From: Bacteroidales bacterium
Lineage (GTDB): Bacteria; Bacteroidota; Bacteroidia; Bacteroidales; M50B96
Assembly (NCBI GenBank): GCA_021740905.1
Contig: JAIOYV010000016.1
Location: 18,828-82,827 of the forward strand
DNA: 64,000 nt
Direction of reading: 5' to 3'
The notes under the pieces are model-generated. The model was not told the DNA's origin. It made no database searches and worked only from the letters and a program-made list of their open reading frames with translations. The first letter of the stretch is position 1. Every line of letters starts with the position of its first letter. The position numbers and the translations under genes were made by a program. This document shows positions 9,069-18,727 of the stretch, piece by piece.

Positions 9069-10310
9069 ATGATTAAGAAAGTTTTACCTGTTTTGACCCT
9101 TCTCCTTGCCCTTAATATCAGCCTCTCCGCGCAACTTGTTTCCGATTCGGTAAGCATGGCAAACGGATACGCCAACGATGTTTTTTATAGCTTTCAAAAT
9201 GGCGAAGTTCTGAATAGCGACCGCGCAGTTTGGGATATTGCCTTTACTACAAATGCCATGAGTGCCGCCATTTTGGTGAATGTTGCTGCCGGTATCGAAG
9301 CCTACGAATATACCAATGGCGATACCACCGATTGGGCTACATTCGACACAACTGGTTTTAATACATGGCCTCGTCTCTTTAATTCGGATACAACCTGGGA
9401 AGAAGGTGCTTTCAACCAAAATGCTGCCGGACACCCTGATTATGGATGGTGCATGTACAATTCGGTTACCCATAATCTACACGGATATAAGATGTACTTG
9501 GTTAAATGGGCAAATGGTGACATGAAGAAATTCTGGATCAAGAAGAAATATTCATTGGCAAAAACATTTGTTTTCACCTATTCTGATTTGGATAACAGCA
9601 ACGAGCAGGAAATTACCCTCGATTGTGCCCCTTACAGCACAAAGAATTTTGTCTATTACTCCATGATGAACAATCAGGTACTTGACTATGAACCAGCATC
9701 GGACGATTGGGATATAGTTTTTACACGATACCAAGATCTTGACACGAATTATTTTGTGACAGGCGTATTGATAAACTACAATACGATGGGAGCTTTGGTT
9801 AATTCAACAGACCACACGATCACCGACACTACAAATGTTGGATTCACCGAAAAAATTTCCATCATTGGTTCCAATTGGAAGGCCTTTAATATGGGAACCT
9901 TTTCATGGGAAATTCCCGACAACATGGTATTCTTTGTGGAAACCCAAAATGGCGATGTGTACCGTTTGGTATTTACAGGTTTTGCTGGAATGGGCACGGG
10001 TTATATATATTTCGATAAGGAATTGTTGTATACTACATCCATTTTTGAGGCCGAGGCTTTACATTTCGATATGAAAATTTATCCCAACCCGGCAAGCGAT
10101 CAAATCAACATTATTTATTCTTTGCCTGAATTGAAGGCTGAAGCAGAGATCAGGATTTATGATTTAGCTGGCAGGTTGGCCTATTCCAACAGTTTTGCGA
10201 ACCAAGGCAGGATGCTTTCGATAAGCAATTTGGATTTAAGCCAGGGAACTTACATTCTCGAAATGAGCTCAGGTAATTCTTCGGCTCGCCAAAAATTGGT
10301 GATCGAATAA
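9069..10310 (+). CDS. HmuY-like secreted protein with T9SS type A sorting domain
   Basis: Signal peptide ...LNISLSAQ; SVSMANGYANDVFYSFQNGEVLNSDRAVWDIAFTTNAMSAAILVN HmuY-like; C-terminal MKIYPNPASDQINIIYSLPELKAEAEIRIYDLAGRLAYS...GTYILEMSSGNSSARQKLVI. Confidence 0.75.
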   Translation: MIKKVLPVLTLLLALNISLSAQLVSDSVSMANGYANDVFYSFQNGEVLNSDRAVWDIAFTTNAMSAAILVNVAAGIEAYEYTNGDTTDWATFDTTGFNTWPRLFNSDTTWEEGAFNQNAAGHPDYGWCMYNSVTHNLHGYKMYLVKWANGDMKKFWIKKKYSLAKTFVFTYSDLDNSNEQEITLDCAPYSTKNFVYYSMMNNQVLDYEPASDDWDIVFTRYQDLDTNYFVTGVLINYNTMGALVNSTDHTITDTTNVGFTEKISIIGSNWKAFNMGTFSWEIPDNMVFFVETQNGDVYRLVFTGFAGMGTGYIYFDKELLYTTSIFEAEALHFDMKIYPNPASDQINIIYSLPELKAEAEIRIYDLAGRLAYSNSFANQGRMLSISNLDLSQGTYILEMSSGNSSARQKLVIE

Positions 10311-10330
10311 ATACATATCAATAAAATAAC

Positions 10331-10360
10331 AAAGCCAGCCCACACAAGGGTTGGCTTTTT
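10331..10360 (+). terminator. Rho-independent terminator after the HmuY-like gene
   Basis: AAGCCAGCCC acacaa GGGTTGGCTTTTT: 10-bp stem with one G-T pair, followed by a T-tract. Confidence 0.8.
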
Positions 10361-10388
10361 CATATTTACATAGTAGCATGTCCGATAT

Positions 10389-12644
10389 ATGGTAAAATTG
10401 AAATCCACTCTACTTCTTACCTCTCTTCTCTTCTCCCTTAGTTTTGACTTATTTGCTCAATCGGGCGAAAATCCAGTAACCCAAATCACTGTTGTAGATA
10501 TTAAAACAGGCGAGGTGATCCCTTTTGCCCATGTATTGTTCAAAGGGAAATCGGAAAAGGACAGCCGTTGCTATACCACCAACCTGGAAGGCAAGGTCGA
10601 AAACAGGGCATTGGACAAAACTGCCATTATGATTACCTGTATTGGTTACGTAGACTACCACGATACCATCGAGGTGGGACAAAACCTGCGGGCAGAAATG
10701 TACCCCTCGGTGTTCGATATCGATGAAGTAGTTGTGACCGGACAGTTTACCCCACAACGCATCGACAAATCGATCTATAAAATTGCGGTGATCAACAGCA
10801 AACAAATCGAAAGTAAGGCAGCCACAAACCTGGCCGAGCTGATGAAAGGGGAAGTGAATTTTCGGATTACCCAGGATGCTGTATTTGGCAGTGGATTGAC
10901 CATTCAGGGTATGCGTGGGAACAATGTAAAAGTATTGATTGATGGAGTACCTGTAATTGGCCGTATGGGTGGCGACGTTGATCTTAGCCAGTTGAATTTG
11001 TCGATGATCGACCACATTGAAGTAGTTGAAGGGCCAATGTCGGTAATTTATGGTAGTAATTCTCTTGCAGGGGCCATAAACCTTATCACCAAAGAAAACA
11101 CCCGCAACTCGATTACCACCAGTTTAGATGCGTATTACGAATCGGTTGGTGTGTATAATTTCAATGCTTTGGCATCGGGGAAAAAAGACAAACATAGTTT
11201 TTCGGCCAATTTGGGAAGGGATTTTTTCGGTGGGTTCGATACAAACAAAAACACCCGCAGCAAAAGCTGGAACCCAAAAGAACAATACAAGGCCGATGGG
11301 TATTATATCTTCAAAGATAAAAGGCAAAAGTTGAAACTTCAGAACACCTACATGCGCGAATTAGTGCTCGACCAGGGCGATCCATACTTTTATGGGGAAA
11401 GGGTGCGCGATAGCTATTTTTATTCATACCGAAACACCACAAAAGGGCAATACAACCGCGATCTGTTTAAAAATCATTACCTTGAACTAATTGGGGCATG
11501 GTCCTATTATTCGAGGGTAAAACGTACCTACTCGAAAGATTTGACAACCTTGACCGAAATATTGGCCCCGGAAGCGAGCGACCAGGACACTTCAAAGTTT
11601 ACATCAACCACGCTACGTGGGACTTTCAGCCGTCAGAACAATGAAAGCAAGATTAATTATCAAATGGGTTTAGATATAACCCTTGATGCTGGGACCGGCA
11701 AACGTCTTCTAAGTGAGACACAGGAAATCCAGGACTATGCTTTCTTCCTGAGTGTAAACCATCAACCAACAAAGAATTTTTCGTTTCAGCCTGGTTTAAG
11801 GGTGATATACAATACTAAATACAATGCCCCTTTGGTCCCTTCGTTAAACATCAAATGGAAACTTTGGAACAGCCTTGACATGAGGGCATCGTATGCCAGG
11901 GGCTTCCGTTCGCCAACACTAAAAGAGCTTTATCTCAATTTTATTGATATCAACCATTACCTTGAAGGAAACCCCAACTTGAAGGCAGAAAACGGGAATA
12001 ACTTCAACCTGTCTTTCATTTACAACACAGAGAAGTTGAGCAAAATTCATTTCTCGAATTTCAAGCTCGATTTTTTCTTCAACGATATTGACGACAACAT
12101 CTATCTGGCTGCACGCGAGGATCCTAAAAAACCAATGTACGAGTATCTTAATGTTCTAAACTTTAAATCGCTGGGAGGGAGTTTCAAGTTTGAATATAAA
12201 TTTCATCCCTATTTGTTTTTTACTGTGGGTGTTGGCAAAACAGGAATATATGCAGCAATGGAGGAAAATGAATTCAAATTCTCCGATTTTGTTGTCAATT
12301 CCGATTTCAGTACCGACCTGCGATACTCTGTAGTTAAATACAATATGGACATTTCGCTTTTTTATAAATACAACGGAAGGTTCGTTGAGCTTTATATCGA
12401 TGATGATGACAAGGTTTACCAGAATATAATGGATGGCTATCACAGTCTCGATATATCTGTACTGAAACGGCTTTGGAACGACAGGATTTCAATTTCAACA
12501 GGTGTTAAAAACCTAATGGACAATACGAATGTTGGATTTTCAGGAACGGGTGGGGCACATTCAGGAGGCGATTCAAGCAATAGGATGATGGCCTGGGGCC
12601 GTACTTATTTTATCAAATTCAACATGAATTTTTCAAAATATTAA
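10389..12644 (+). CDS. TonB-dependent outer-membrane receptor (haem/siderophore receptor type)
   Basis: Carboxypeptidase-regulatory-like N-terminus, plug domain VLIDGVPVIGRMGGDVDLSQLNLSMIDHIEVVEGPMSVIYGSNSLAGAINLITK, C-terminal beta-barrel; flanked by HmuY-like genes. Confidence 0.9.
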   Translation: MVKLKSTLLLTSLLFSLSFDLFAQSGENPVTQITVVDIKTGEVIPFAHVLFKGKSEKDSRCYTTNLEGKVENRALDKTAIMITCIGYVDYHDTIEVGQNLRAEMYPSVFDIDEVVVTGQFTPQRIDKSIYKIAVINSKQIESKAATNLAELMKGEVNFRITQDAVFGSGLTIQGMRGNNVKVLIDGVPVIGRMGGDVDLSQLNLSMIDHIEVVEGPMSVIYGSNSLAGAINLITKENTRNSITTSLDAYYESVGVYNFNALASGKKDKHSFSANLGRDFFGGFDTNKNTRSKSWNPKEQYKADGYYIFKDKRQKLKLQNTYMRELVLDQGDPYFYGERVRDSYFYSYRNTTKGQYNRDLFKNHYLELIGAWSYYSRVKRTYSKDLTTLTEILAPEASDQDTSKFTSTTLRGTFSRQNNESKINYQMGLDITLDAGTGKRLLSETQEIQDYAFFLSVNHQPTKNFSFQPGLRVIYNTKYNAPLVPSLNIKWKLWNSLDMRASYARGFRSPTLKELYLNFIDINHYLEGNPNLKAENGNNFNLSFIYNTEKLSKIHFSNFKLDFFFNDIDDNIYLAAREDPKKPMYEYLNVLNFKSLGGSFKFEYKFHPYLFFTVGVGKTGIYAAMEENEFKFSDFVVNSDFSTDLRYSVVKYNMDISLFYKYNGRFVELYIDDDDKVYQNIMDGYHSLDISVLKRLWNDRISISTGVKNLMDNTNVGFSGTGGAHSGGDSSNRMMAWGRTYFIKFNMNFSKY

Positions 12645-12649
12645 TACTT

Positions 12650-13651
12650 ATGAGAATTCAACATATTATCCCAATACTTTTTGCCCTACTCTTTTTTACT
12701 TCTTGCTTTGAAGAAGACAATCGTGTAACACCGCATGTGCCGGGCGATGAGCTTACCGTAGAATTGAACTTTAGTATTTACGATACCATGCAATATTTCG
12801 ATTGCAGCTCTAATCAAGTGGTTCGGGCTTATGGCAACAAGGAATGGAACCTGGGGTTTGAAACGGCCAGGGATGGCTGGCATATCCTCCTTAACTCGGC
12901 CCCCAATTACTACATCAGGCACACCGGTTCGAGCGATTTTGATGCACTTACCACAATCCCCGATGGCTACGAATGGATATTCGACAGGCCCGATGGCGAC
13001 CCGGATTCAACGGCCATCGACAAATGGGTGAATTTTACCGAAACCGACACCAGCTACACCAACGAAGTTATTTTGCTTGGTCGCTACGATGGAATCAATT
13101 ATTCGGTGATAAAAAAGTTTACCTTCACTTATGTTGATGCATACAACTATGAGTTTCGTTTTTCTAACCTCGATGGAAGCGAAGACATAAATTTCAGCAT
13201 CGAGAAAGACACCACCGTGCAATACATCTATTTTTCGATTGCTGATGAAGGGAGCATTGTGCCCCAAATTGCAAAAACCGATTGGGACTTGCTTTTCTGT
13301 CAGTACTCAACCATCCTTTTTGATGATGATGGAACCCCGACACCCTATTCCGTGCGTGGCGTATTGCTCAATTCTTTTGGGGTAGAAGTTGCCGTCGACA
13401 CCACCATGACTTTTGCTGAAATAACGTTGGCGGATATTGAAAACCTCGATTATAGCAACCGTATCGACATTATTGGCTGGGATTGGAAAAGCTTTGAAGG
13501 TGCTGTTGGCAAAGGCGACTATGTGGTAAACCTTGACATCAATTATTTTATCCGCGATTTTGCCGGGTACTATTATAAGCTTCGATTTATAAACTACTAC
13601 AACGCCCTGGGGCAAAAAGGCTACCCGGTGTTTGAATATCAGCAGTTGTAA
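12650..13651 (+). CDS. HmuY-family haem-binding-like lipoprotein
   Basis: Lipobox FTSCFEEDN; GNKEWNLGFETARDGWHILLNS and second-half repeat KTDWDLLFCQYSTILFDDDGTPTPYSVRGVLLN typical of HmuY-like proteins. Confidence 0.75.
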   Translation: MRIQHIIPILFALLFFTSCFEEDNRVTPHVPGDELTVELNFSIYDTMQYFDCSSNQVVRAYGNKEWNLGFETARDGWHILLNSAPNYYIRHTGSSDFDALTTIPDGYEWIFDRPDGDPDSTAIDKWVNFTETDTSYTNEVILLGRYDGINYSVIKKFTFTYVDAYNYEFRFSNLDGSEDINFSIEKDTTVQYIYFSIADEGSIVPQIAKTDWDLLFCQYSTILFDDDGTPTPYSVRGVLLNSFGVEVAVDTTMTFAEITLADIENLDYSNRIDIIGWDWKSFEGAVGKGDYVVNLDINYFIRDFAGYYYKLRFINYYNALGQKGYPVFEYQQL

Positions 13652-13711
13652 AGTTTTGGGGATTAATTTATAAGGATAAATATTCTGAATAAGTTATTCT
13701 GAAAGTCTCCC

Positions 13712-14665
13712 TCATTTTCCTGGTAACAGGATAAAGTTGGTAAATGCACCAATGGCATTCCCGCCGTTTAGTTTGTTTTCAATCCAACTCAAAACCCGGT
13801 ATTTTAGCATTTCGTGTTTGTGGGGAGGACGGGCTTTCGATGGTTTTCCTGAGTACTGCAATTCACCGGCCCAGTCGAATTTTTCGATCCATTCTTTCAT
13901 CACTGCCGGATGAGTGCCTTCAAACTTTGCGATTCGGTTCAACGGGCCATAATCGTAATTGGCAACCTTGTGTTTTTGCTGATTGTCCACCCAATCTTTT
14001 CCTTTGTGGATAATGTCGAGTGCCTTGTTCTTGTCGCGCATTAATTTGGGCGGTCGTACCCATCCGTAATGAAAAACCTCTGCATCAATAGCTGCAACTT
14101 TTAAATTAAACGCCCCTTTTTGAACACGGTAATTCAAACCATCGAAACCGGGGATACGTCGAAAGGATTGTGCCGATTCCCAACTGTGAATATCAGGATG
14201 GTTGCGGACAATACGGATTTCCTGTTTGTACCACTTGTGCGAATTATGATAATGCCAATAGTCGCCCCAAAAGTGTTTGTAGTTAAGCACGAATCCCTCC
14301 ACCTCGGCATCATCAAGCAACTTGGTGCATCGTTTTTTAATTTCGGGAAGGTATTTTTCGTGTATTACTTCGTCGGCTTGTAGGTAAAAGAGCCAGTCGC
14401 CGGAGCAGTGACTTTTGGCTATGTCGGTTTGGTGGGCATTTTCCATTCCTCGTGGGTATTCCTCAATGTCCCAAACTGTGTCGATGATCTTAATTTTGTC
14501 GCTCCCGATGCTTTCAATTTCCAGCCTTGATGTATCGTCCGGGTCGCAATCGCCCAGGGCAACCACAAACTCATCTACGATAGGCAAGATCGACAGAATG
14601 GCCTGTTTCCAGGGATAGTATAATTTGGCGGCATTTTTTGCCATTGTAAAACCGCTGATAGTCAT
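13712..14665 (-). CDS. Glycosyltransferase family 2
   Basis: FTMAKNAAKLYYPWKQAILSILPIVDEFVVALGDCDPDDTSR; GDWLFYLQADEVIHEKY. Paralogous to the adjacent ORF. Confidence 0.8.
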   Translation of the reverse strand: MTISGFTMAKNAAKLYYPWKQAILSILPIVDEFVVALGDCDPDDTSRLEIESIGSDKIKIIDTVWDIEEYPRGMENAHQTDIAKSHCSGDWLFYLQADEVIHEKYLPEIKKRCTKLLDDAEVEGFVLNYKHFWGDYWHYHNSHKWYKQEIRIVRNHPDIHSWESAQSFRRIPGFDGLNYRVQKGAFNLKVAAIDAEVFHYGWVRPPKLMRDKNKALDIIHKGKDWVDNQQKHKVANYDYGPLNRIAKFEGTHPAVMKEWIEKFDWAGELQYSGKPSKARPPHKHEMLKYRVLSWIENKLNGGNAIGAFTNFILLPGK

Positions 14666-15564
14666 AAACCCCGTGAATTTGAATTCCTCAATTTTGCAAT
14701 CCTATAGTTTTTATACCCCCAAACAATCCCAAGCTTTTTACTCAGGAATTCCTTTGCTTTGTCTTTAAAAGTTTTTCGGGAGAAAGAAATGTCGAAGTCG
14801 AATTTCCAGTTCTTTGAGGCTATCCGATTCTTCATCACTTCGGGATGTGTACCATCGAAAAGCCTCAATTCCCTTACTTGTTGGCTGTAATCAAATTCAT
14901 CGGATTTACGCACATTTTCTTCCAGCCAGTTGTCGTCGTGCCAGTACTTATTAAAATTTTCCTGTTTTAGCTGCATGGCCCTCGGGTCTTTCACCCAACC
15001 GTAGTGATACATATAGGCATCGATTGGCTGTACCCTTAAGATTTTATTGTCCTCTTTCCGAAAGCCTTGTGCATCGCGAAACGAGCGCATCGCTTTGTTA
15101 TTTCGAATTACCCTGATTTCATGGCTGTACCAACTGTAGGATGCACCTACATAATCGTACGAGCCGTAAAAATGCAAATACTTGAAAAGTAGGCCGTCCA
15201 CTTTGGGTTCATCCTTAAACCGCACCATGCTTTGATAGATAGTATCTAGGTATTTTTCATGAACCACCTCATCGCCCTGGATGTAAAAAGCCCAATCGCT
15301 CTCATCGGGTATCTGAGCAAAAGCTTTGTCAGTTTCCAGGGCCAATACGCGTCCGCCCTCTCTCAAGCTTTCATCCCATTTGGTTTCAACGATTTTTATT
15401 TTGTGCTTGTCAATCTGTCTAATCAAGGCGAGGGTGTCATCGTCCGATTCGCCCACAGCCACAACGAAATCATCACAAATTGGCAATATTGAAGTAATCG
15501 CCTCCACGATTGGATAATCGTAGATCAAAGCATTTTTTATAAAGGTAAAACCTGTTACTTTCAT
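14662..15564 (-). CDS. Glycosyltransferase family 2 (paralog of preceding)
   Basis: MKVTGFTFIKNALIYDYPIVEAITSILPICDDFVVAVGESDDDTL; DWAFYIQGDEVVHEKYL. Internal ATG at 15564 preferred over ORF-track start at 15585; 4-bp overlap with next gene. Confidence 0.8.
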   Translation of the reverse strand: MKVTGFTFIKNALIYDYPIVEAITSILPICDDFVVAVGESDDDTLALIRQIDKHKIKIVETKWDESLREGGRVLALETDKAFAQIPDESDWAFYIQGDEVVHEKYLDTIYQSMVRFKDEPKVDGLLFKYLHFYGSYDYVGASYSWYSHEIRVIRNNKAMRSFRDAQGFRKEDNKILRVQPIDAYMYHYGWVKDPRAMQLKQENFNKYWHDDNWLEENVRKSDEFDYSQQVRELRLFDGTHPEVMKNRIASKNWKFDFDISFSRKTFKDKAKEFLSKKLGIVWGYKNYRIAKLRNSNSRGL

Positions 15565-15741
15565 GTTAAAAATTTTCACCGCCAAGACACGGAGTCGCCA
15601 AGAATCAAAAAAAACAATGGGTTGGCAAATCTTCTTTGTGAAATTTTGTGACTTGGTGTCTTTGTGGCATTTTTATCTTTCTTTTATCGTTTGGGGTGAA
15701 CTCATATTTATATCTGAAACTACCCTCTTCCGATATTGAGT

Positions 15742-16602
15742 TTATTTTATGGGTGTTGCAAATACCCTAATATTGCTTCCAAATTTAAACATCCGGTTGT
15801 AAATCTTTCCAAACAGTGTGCTTGCATCCATGTCTTTGCGGCTATACGTATAATATTCCAACACTTTGAACCCATTAGCATGAAGAAATTTAAGAGTGCT
15901 CGGAATGGTTGGCTCGAACAAATGGTCGGGTGTACGGGTGTTGTCCTTCCATTTCAAAGTGATCAAACCCATTCTTTTCAAGAACAGTTTAAAACGCCTG
16001 TCCAACGAGTTCATGTTGGGCACGCTCATCGCCAAAACACCATCTTCATCGAGGACTTCTTTCGTTTTTAAAATCCACTGTTTGGGGTTTGGGATATGCT
16101 CAATTACATGGCTTAGATGAACACAGGAATATTTATCATCCAAAACAATATCGGTATAGTGTCCAACATATACTTTCAGCTTTAATTGATCTTCAGTAAA
16201 TTTGGCCATGTTTTCGGCCACTTCGATGCCGACACATTTTGGGTAATATTTTTTGGCTGCGTTTAAAAAGTCGCCCATTGAAGATCCAACATCCAATATG
16301 GCTGTGCGTTTCTTGTCAAATTTAAGGATCTCGACCAGTTCTTTGTCCCAGATATTCATTGTCCTCTCGGCATAACTATAAGTTGGGTCGAAAACAAAAT
16401 ACTCCGAATAGGCATCCTTCAAAAAGGTCTCGTCGTATTTTGGCCGGGGCGATTGATAGATCAACCCACAACCCAAACATTTGGTGTATGTGTATTGCAA
16501 TTCGGGGCCAAATTTTTCGTGCAACTTATGCCTGCCCGAATCGCAATAGGGGCAATTTACGGTTTCCCAGGCGTGGGGTATGTATTTTTTCTTTCCCTTC
16601 AT
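15742..16602 (-). CDS. Class I SAM-dependent methyltransferase with N-terminal CxxC zinc-ribbon-like motif
   Basis: CPYCDSGRHKL...CLGCGLIYQSPRP; AILDVGSSMGDFLNAAKKYYPKCVGIEV. Confidence 0.8.
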   Translation of the reverse strand: MKGKKKYIPHAWETVNCPYCDSGRHKLHEKFGPELQYTYTKCLGCGLIYQSPRPKYDETFLKDAYSEYFVFDPTYSYAERTMNIWDKELVEILKFDKKRTAILDVGSSMGDFLNAAKKYYPKCVGIEVAENMAKFTEDQLKLKVYVGHYTDIVLDDKYSCVHLSHVIEHIPNPKQWILKTKEVLDEDGVLAMSVPNMNSLDRRFKLFLKRMGLITLKWKDNTRTPDHLFEPTIPSTLKFLHANGFKVLEYYTYSRKDMDASTLFGKIYNRMFKFGSNIRVFATPIK

Positions 16603-16782
16603 AAACAGATGAGTTGCCTTTAGGGCAATTCCTTTTTTTGATTCAATTTAAAAAGCCAAAGATAGTTGTTTATAAATTTGTAAATTTGTGGATCATTACT
16701 GTAACATTTCCCATCAGGATTGCATTATTAAATACAAGGTCGATGAAAAGACCTGCCAATACGAACTAAAAAATGGGTTATT

Positions 16783-17217
16783 ATGAAAAATTCTGTTTCA
16801 GTCCTAATCATCGCCAGCCTAATGGTGGCGGTATTTTCGGTACAAACCAGTGTGGGCCAATCGTGTCAAAAACCCTCATTTGCGATAAAAGGAAAATACG
16901 AGGCTAATTGCGCCCAGAAGATGATTAGTTTTTCAAGCTTTCAATATTGCAGCCTTTGTCCCACTAAAATAAGTGAGGATAAAAAATCAATTTCATTTCC
17001 CAGTTTCATTATGGATTTTGGTGAAGGGGAAATGGAAATCACCATGAACGATGTGGTTACTCCGGTGAGTTTTACAACCGGAAAAAAGTTCAACTATCTG
17101 AAGTTCGAGTTCAACAAGAAAAAATACAAGTTCAAACTGTATCATGGCGATGGGAATGTCGATTTCATTTTAAAAGCTAAAACAGGAAATCTAATTACCC
17201 TGAAAAAAGTTGAATGA
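16783..17217 (+). CDS. Small secreted hypothetical protein
   Basis: Signal peptide MKNSVSVLIIASLMVAVFSVQTSVGQ; no recognised domain. Confidence 0.55.
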   Translation: MKNSVSVLIIASLMVAVFSVQTSVGQSCQKPSFAIKGKYEANCAQKMISFSSFQYCSLCPTKISEDKKSISFPSFIMDFGEGEMEITMNDVVTPVSFTTGKKFNYLKFEFNKKKYKFKLYHGDGNVDFILKAKTGNLITLKKVE

Positions 17218-17309
17218 AAAGCTCACCAAATTCAACTTCAGCATAATTTCGACCTAAACATTTTTGCACTTCCGTTTGTTTTTGGGTGATAAATCAAAAC
17301 CTGATAAAA

Positions 17310-17687
17310 ATGAAAAATGTAGTGAACTGGTTCGAGATATTTGTTGATGATATGGACCGGGCTAAGAATTTTTATTCCAAAGTTTTCCAGAAAGAGATGA
17401 TTGATCTACCTACCATGGGGGATGAAGTGATGTGTGCCTTTGCTTGGGTCGAAGGGGGTGAAGGTTCCAGCGGATCCTTGGTAAAGCATCTGAAAGGGAA
17501 AGGAAAGCCAGGCGTTGGCGGAACAACAGTCTATTTTACATGTGAAGATTGTGCCGTTGAACAAGCACGTGTTGAGACAAATGGAGGGAAAGTCCTCATG
17601 CCAAAAACCAGCATTGGGGAATACGGATTTATATCCTTATTCAAGGATTCCGAAGGCAATATGGTTGGCTTACATTCGAGGAAATAA
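17310..17687 (+). CDS. VOC (glyoxalase/bleomycin resistance) family protein
   Basis: MKNVVNWFEIFVDDMDRAKNFYSKVF...FISLFKDSEGNMVGLHS. Confidence 0.9.
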   Translation: MKNVVNWFEIFVDDMDRAKNFYSKVFQKEMIDLPTMGDEVMCAFAWVEGGEGSSGSLVKHLKGKGKPGVGGTTVYFTCEDCAVEQARVETNGGKVLMPKTSIGEYGFISLFKDSEGNMVGLHSRK

Positions 17688-17790
17688 TTGTTTTTTGGTT
17701 GGTCGACCCTTCTGGGAATATGTTACGAAATAATACCTACCTGATAACTGTGGGTATCATATTCAAATAAAGACTTAAATTCATTGTTTA

Positions 17791-18162
17791 TTAAATACTT
17801 AACGAATAATCTTGTATCAATACGGAATATGGAATCTTTAATGCTTTATGAAGCTTCCTTATCATTTCGATACTTAGCTTTCTTTTTTTGTTAAGGACCT
17901 TCGAAATATTACCTTTATGACCTAAAATTGCAGATAAGTCCTTCAACAATAGATTGTTCTGTTCCATGATATATTTAATTGCTTCAATTGGATCGGGGTC
18001 GGGAATTGGATAATGTTCCTCTTCATATTTTTCAATTATTAATGCTAAGAGTTCCGATTCATCACCTTCCTGTGTTCCGAATGGAGCATCAAAGATTTCT
18101 TCAAGCCTATCGAGGGCCATTTCGTATTCCATTTCTGTTTTTAGAACTTTTATATTTTTCAT
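17791..18162 (-). CDS. higA: HigA-type antitoxin with HTH domain
   Basis: EEEHYPIPDPDPIEAIKYIMEQNNLLLKDLSAILGHKGNISKVLNKKRKLSIEMIRKLHKALKIP; directly downstream of HigB-like ORF. Confidence 0.85.
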   Translation of the reverse strand: MKNIKVLKTEMEYEMALDRLEEIFDAPFGTQEGDESELLALIIEKYEEEHYPIPDPDPIEAIKYIMEQNNLLLKDLSAILGHKGNISKVLNKKRKLSIEMIRKLHKALKIPYSVLIQDYSLSI

Positions 18163-18164
18163 GT

Positions 18165-18479
18165 TTATATATTTTTGATGTCTTTAATATTGTCATATTC
18201 AGCATGAGTACCAATAAATCTTACAAATACCCATCCTTTCGTAAAATTGAATTTTGCAATCAACCTATAATCATTTCCTTTAATGTTAAAAACGACTCTT
18301 TGGTTTCCAATGTGTTCCGCGCTGTTAAATACTTGCTTGATGTCTTCAAAAGAATTCCATTGTACATTCTTAACAACTTTGTACCATGTTAATAATTGCA
18401 ATTCACAAGCAGGCTGTTTTTTCCAATATTCCTGCAAAGTCTTTTTGGTAAATATTCTCACACTAAATATTTTAGACAA
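18165..18479 (-). CDS. higB: HigB-type mRNA interferase toxin
   Basis: LQEYWKKQPACELQLLTWYKVVKNVQWNSFEDIKQVFNSAEHIGNQRVVFNIKGNDYRLIAKFNFTKGWVFVRFIGTHAEYD. Confidence 0.85.
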   Translation of the reverse strand: MSKIFSVRIFTKKTLQEYWKKQPACELQLLTWYKVVKNVQWNSFEDIKQVFNSAEHIGNQRVVFNIKGNDYRLIAKFNFTKGWVFVRFIGTHAEYDNIKDIKNI

Positions 18480-18727
18480 AAATAAGCAAATGTTGTCAAT
18501 ACGGCAACTTTAGTTCAAATATCTGAATAGCAACGTAGATATAAAGACCTCAATTAATTCCAGCATGCCTTCAATTGAACATCAATAGAATCCAAATTCT
18601 ATTGTAATTCATTTGTTTTGTGATAATTAAATCATTTAATGTATTAATCAGCATAAATGTTGTTTTCTGAGGCAAGCCCAACAATAGTGTCAAATCACCC
18701 AGGTTTATTCACATTAATCTTTACCAT

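Noticed and set aside
17791-18479. Novel defence system
   Set aside because: Matches an ordinary HigBA type II toxin-antitoxin module; no associated restriction, CBASS or phage genes nearby.
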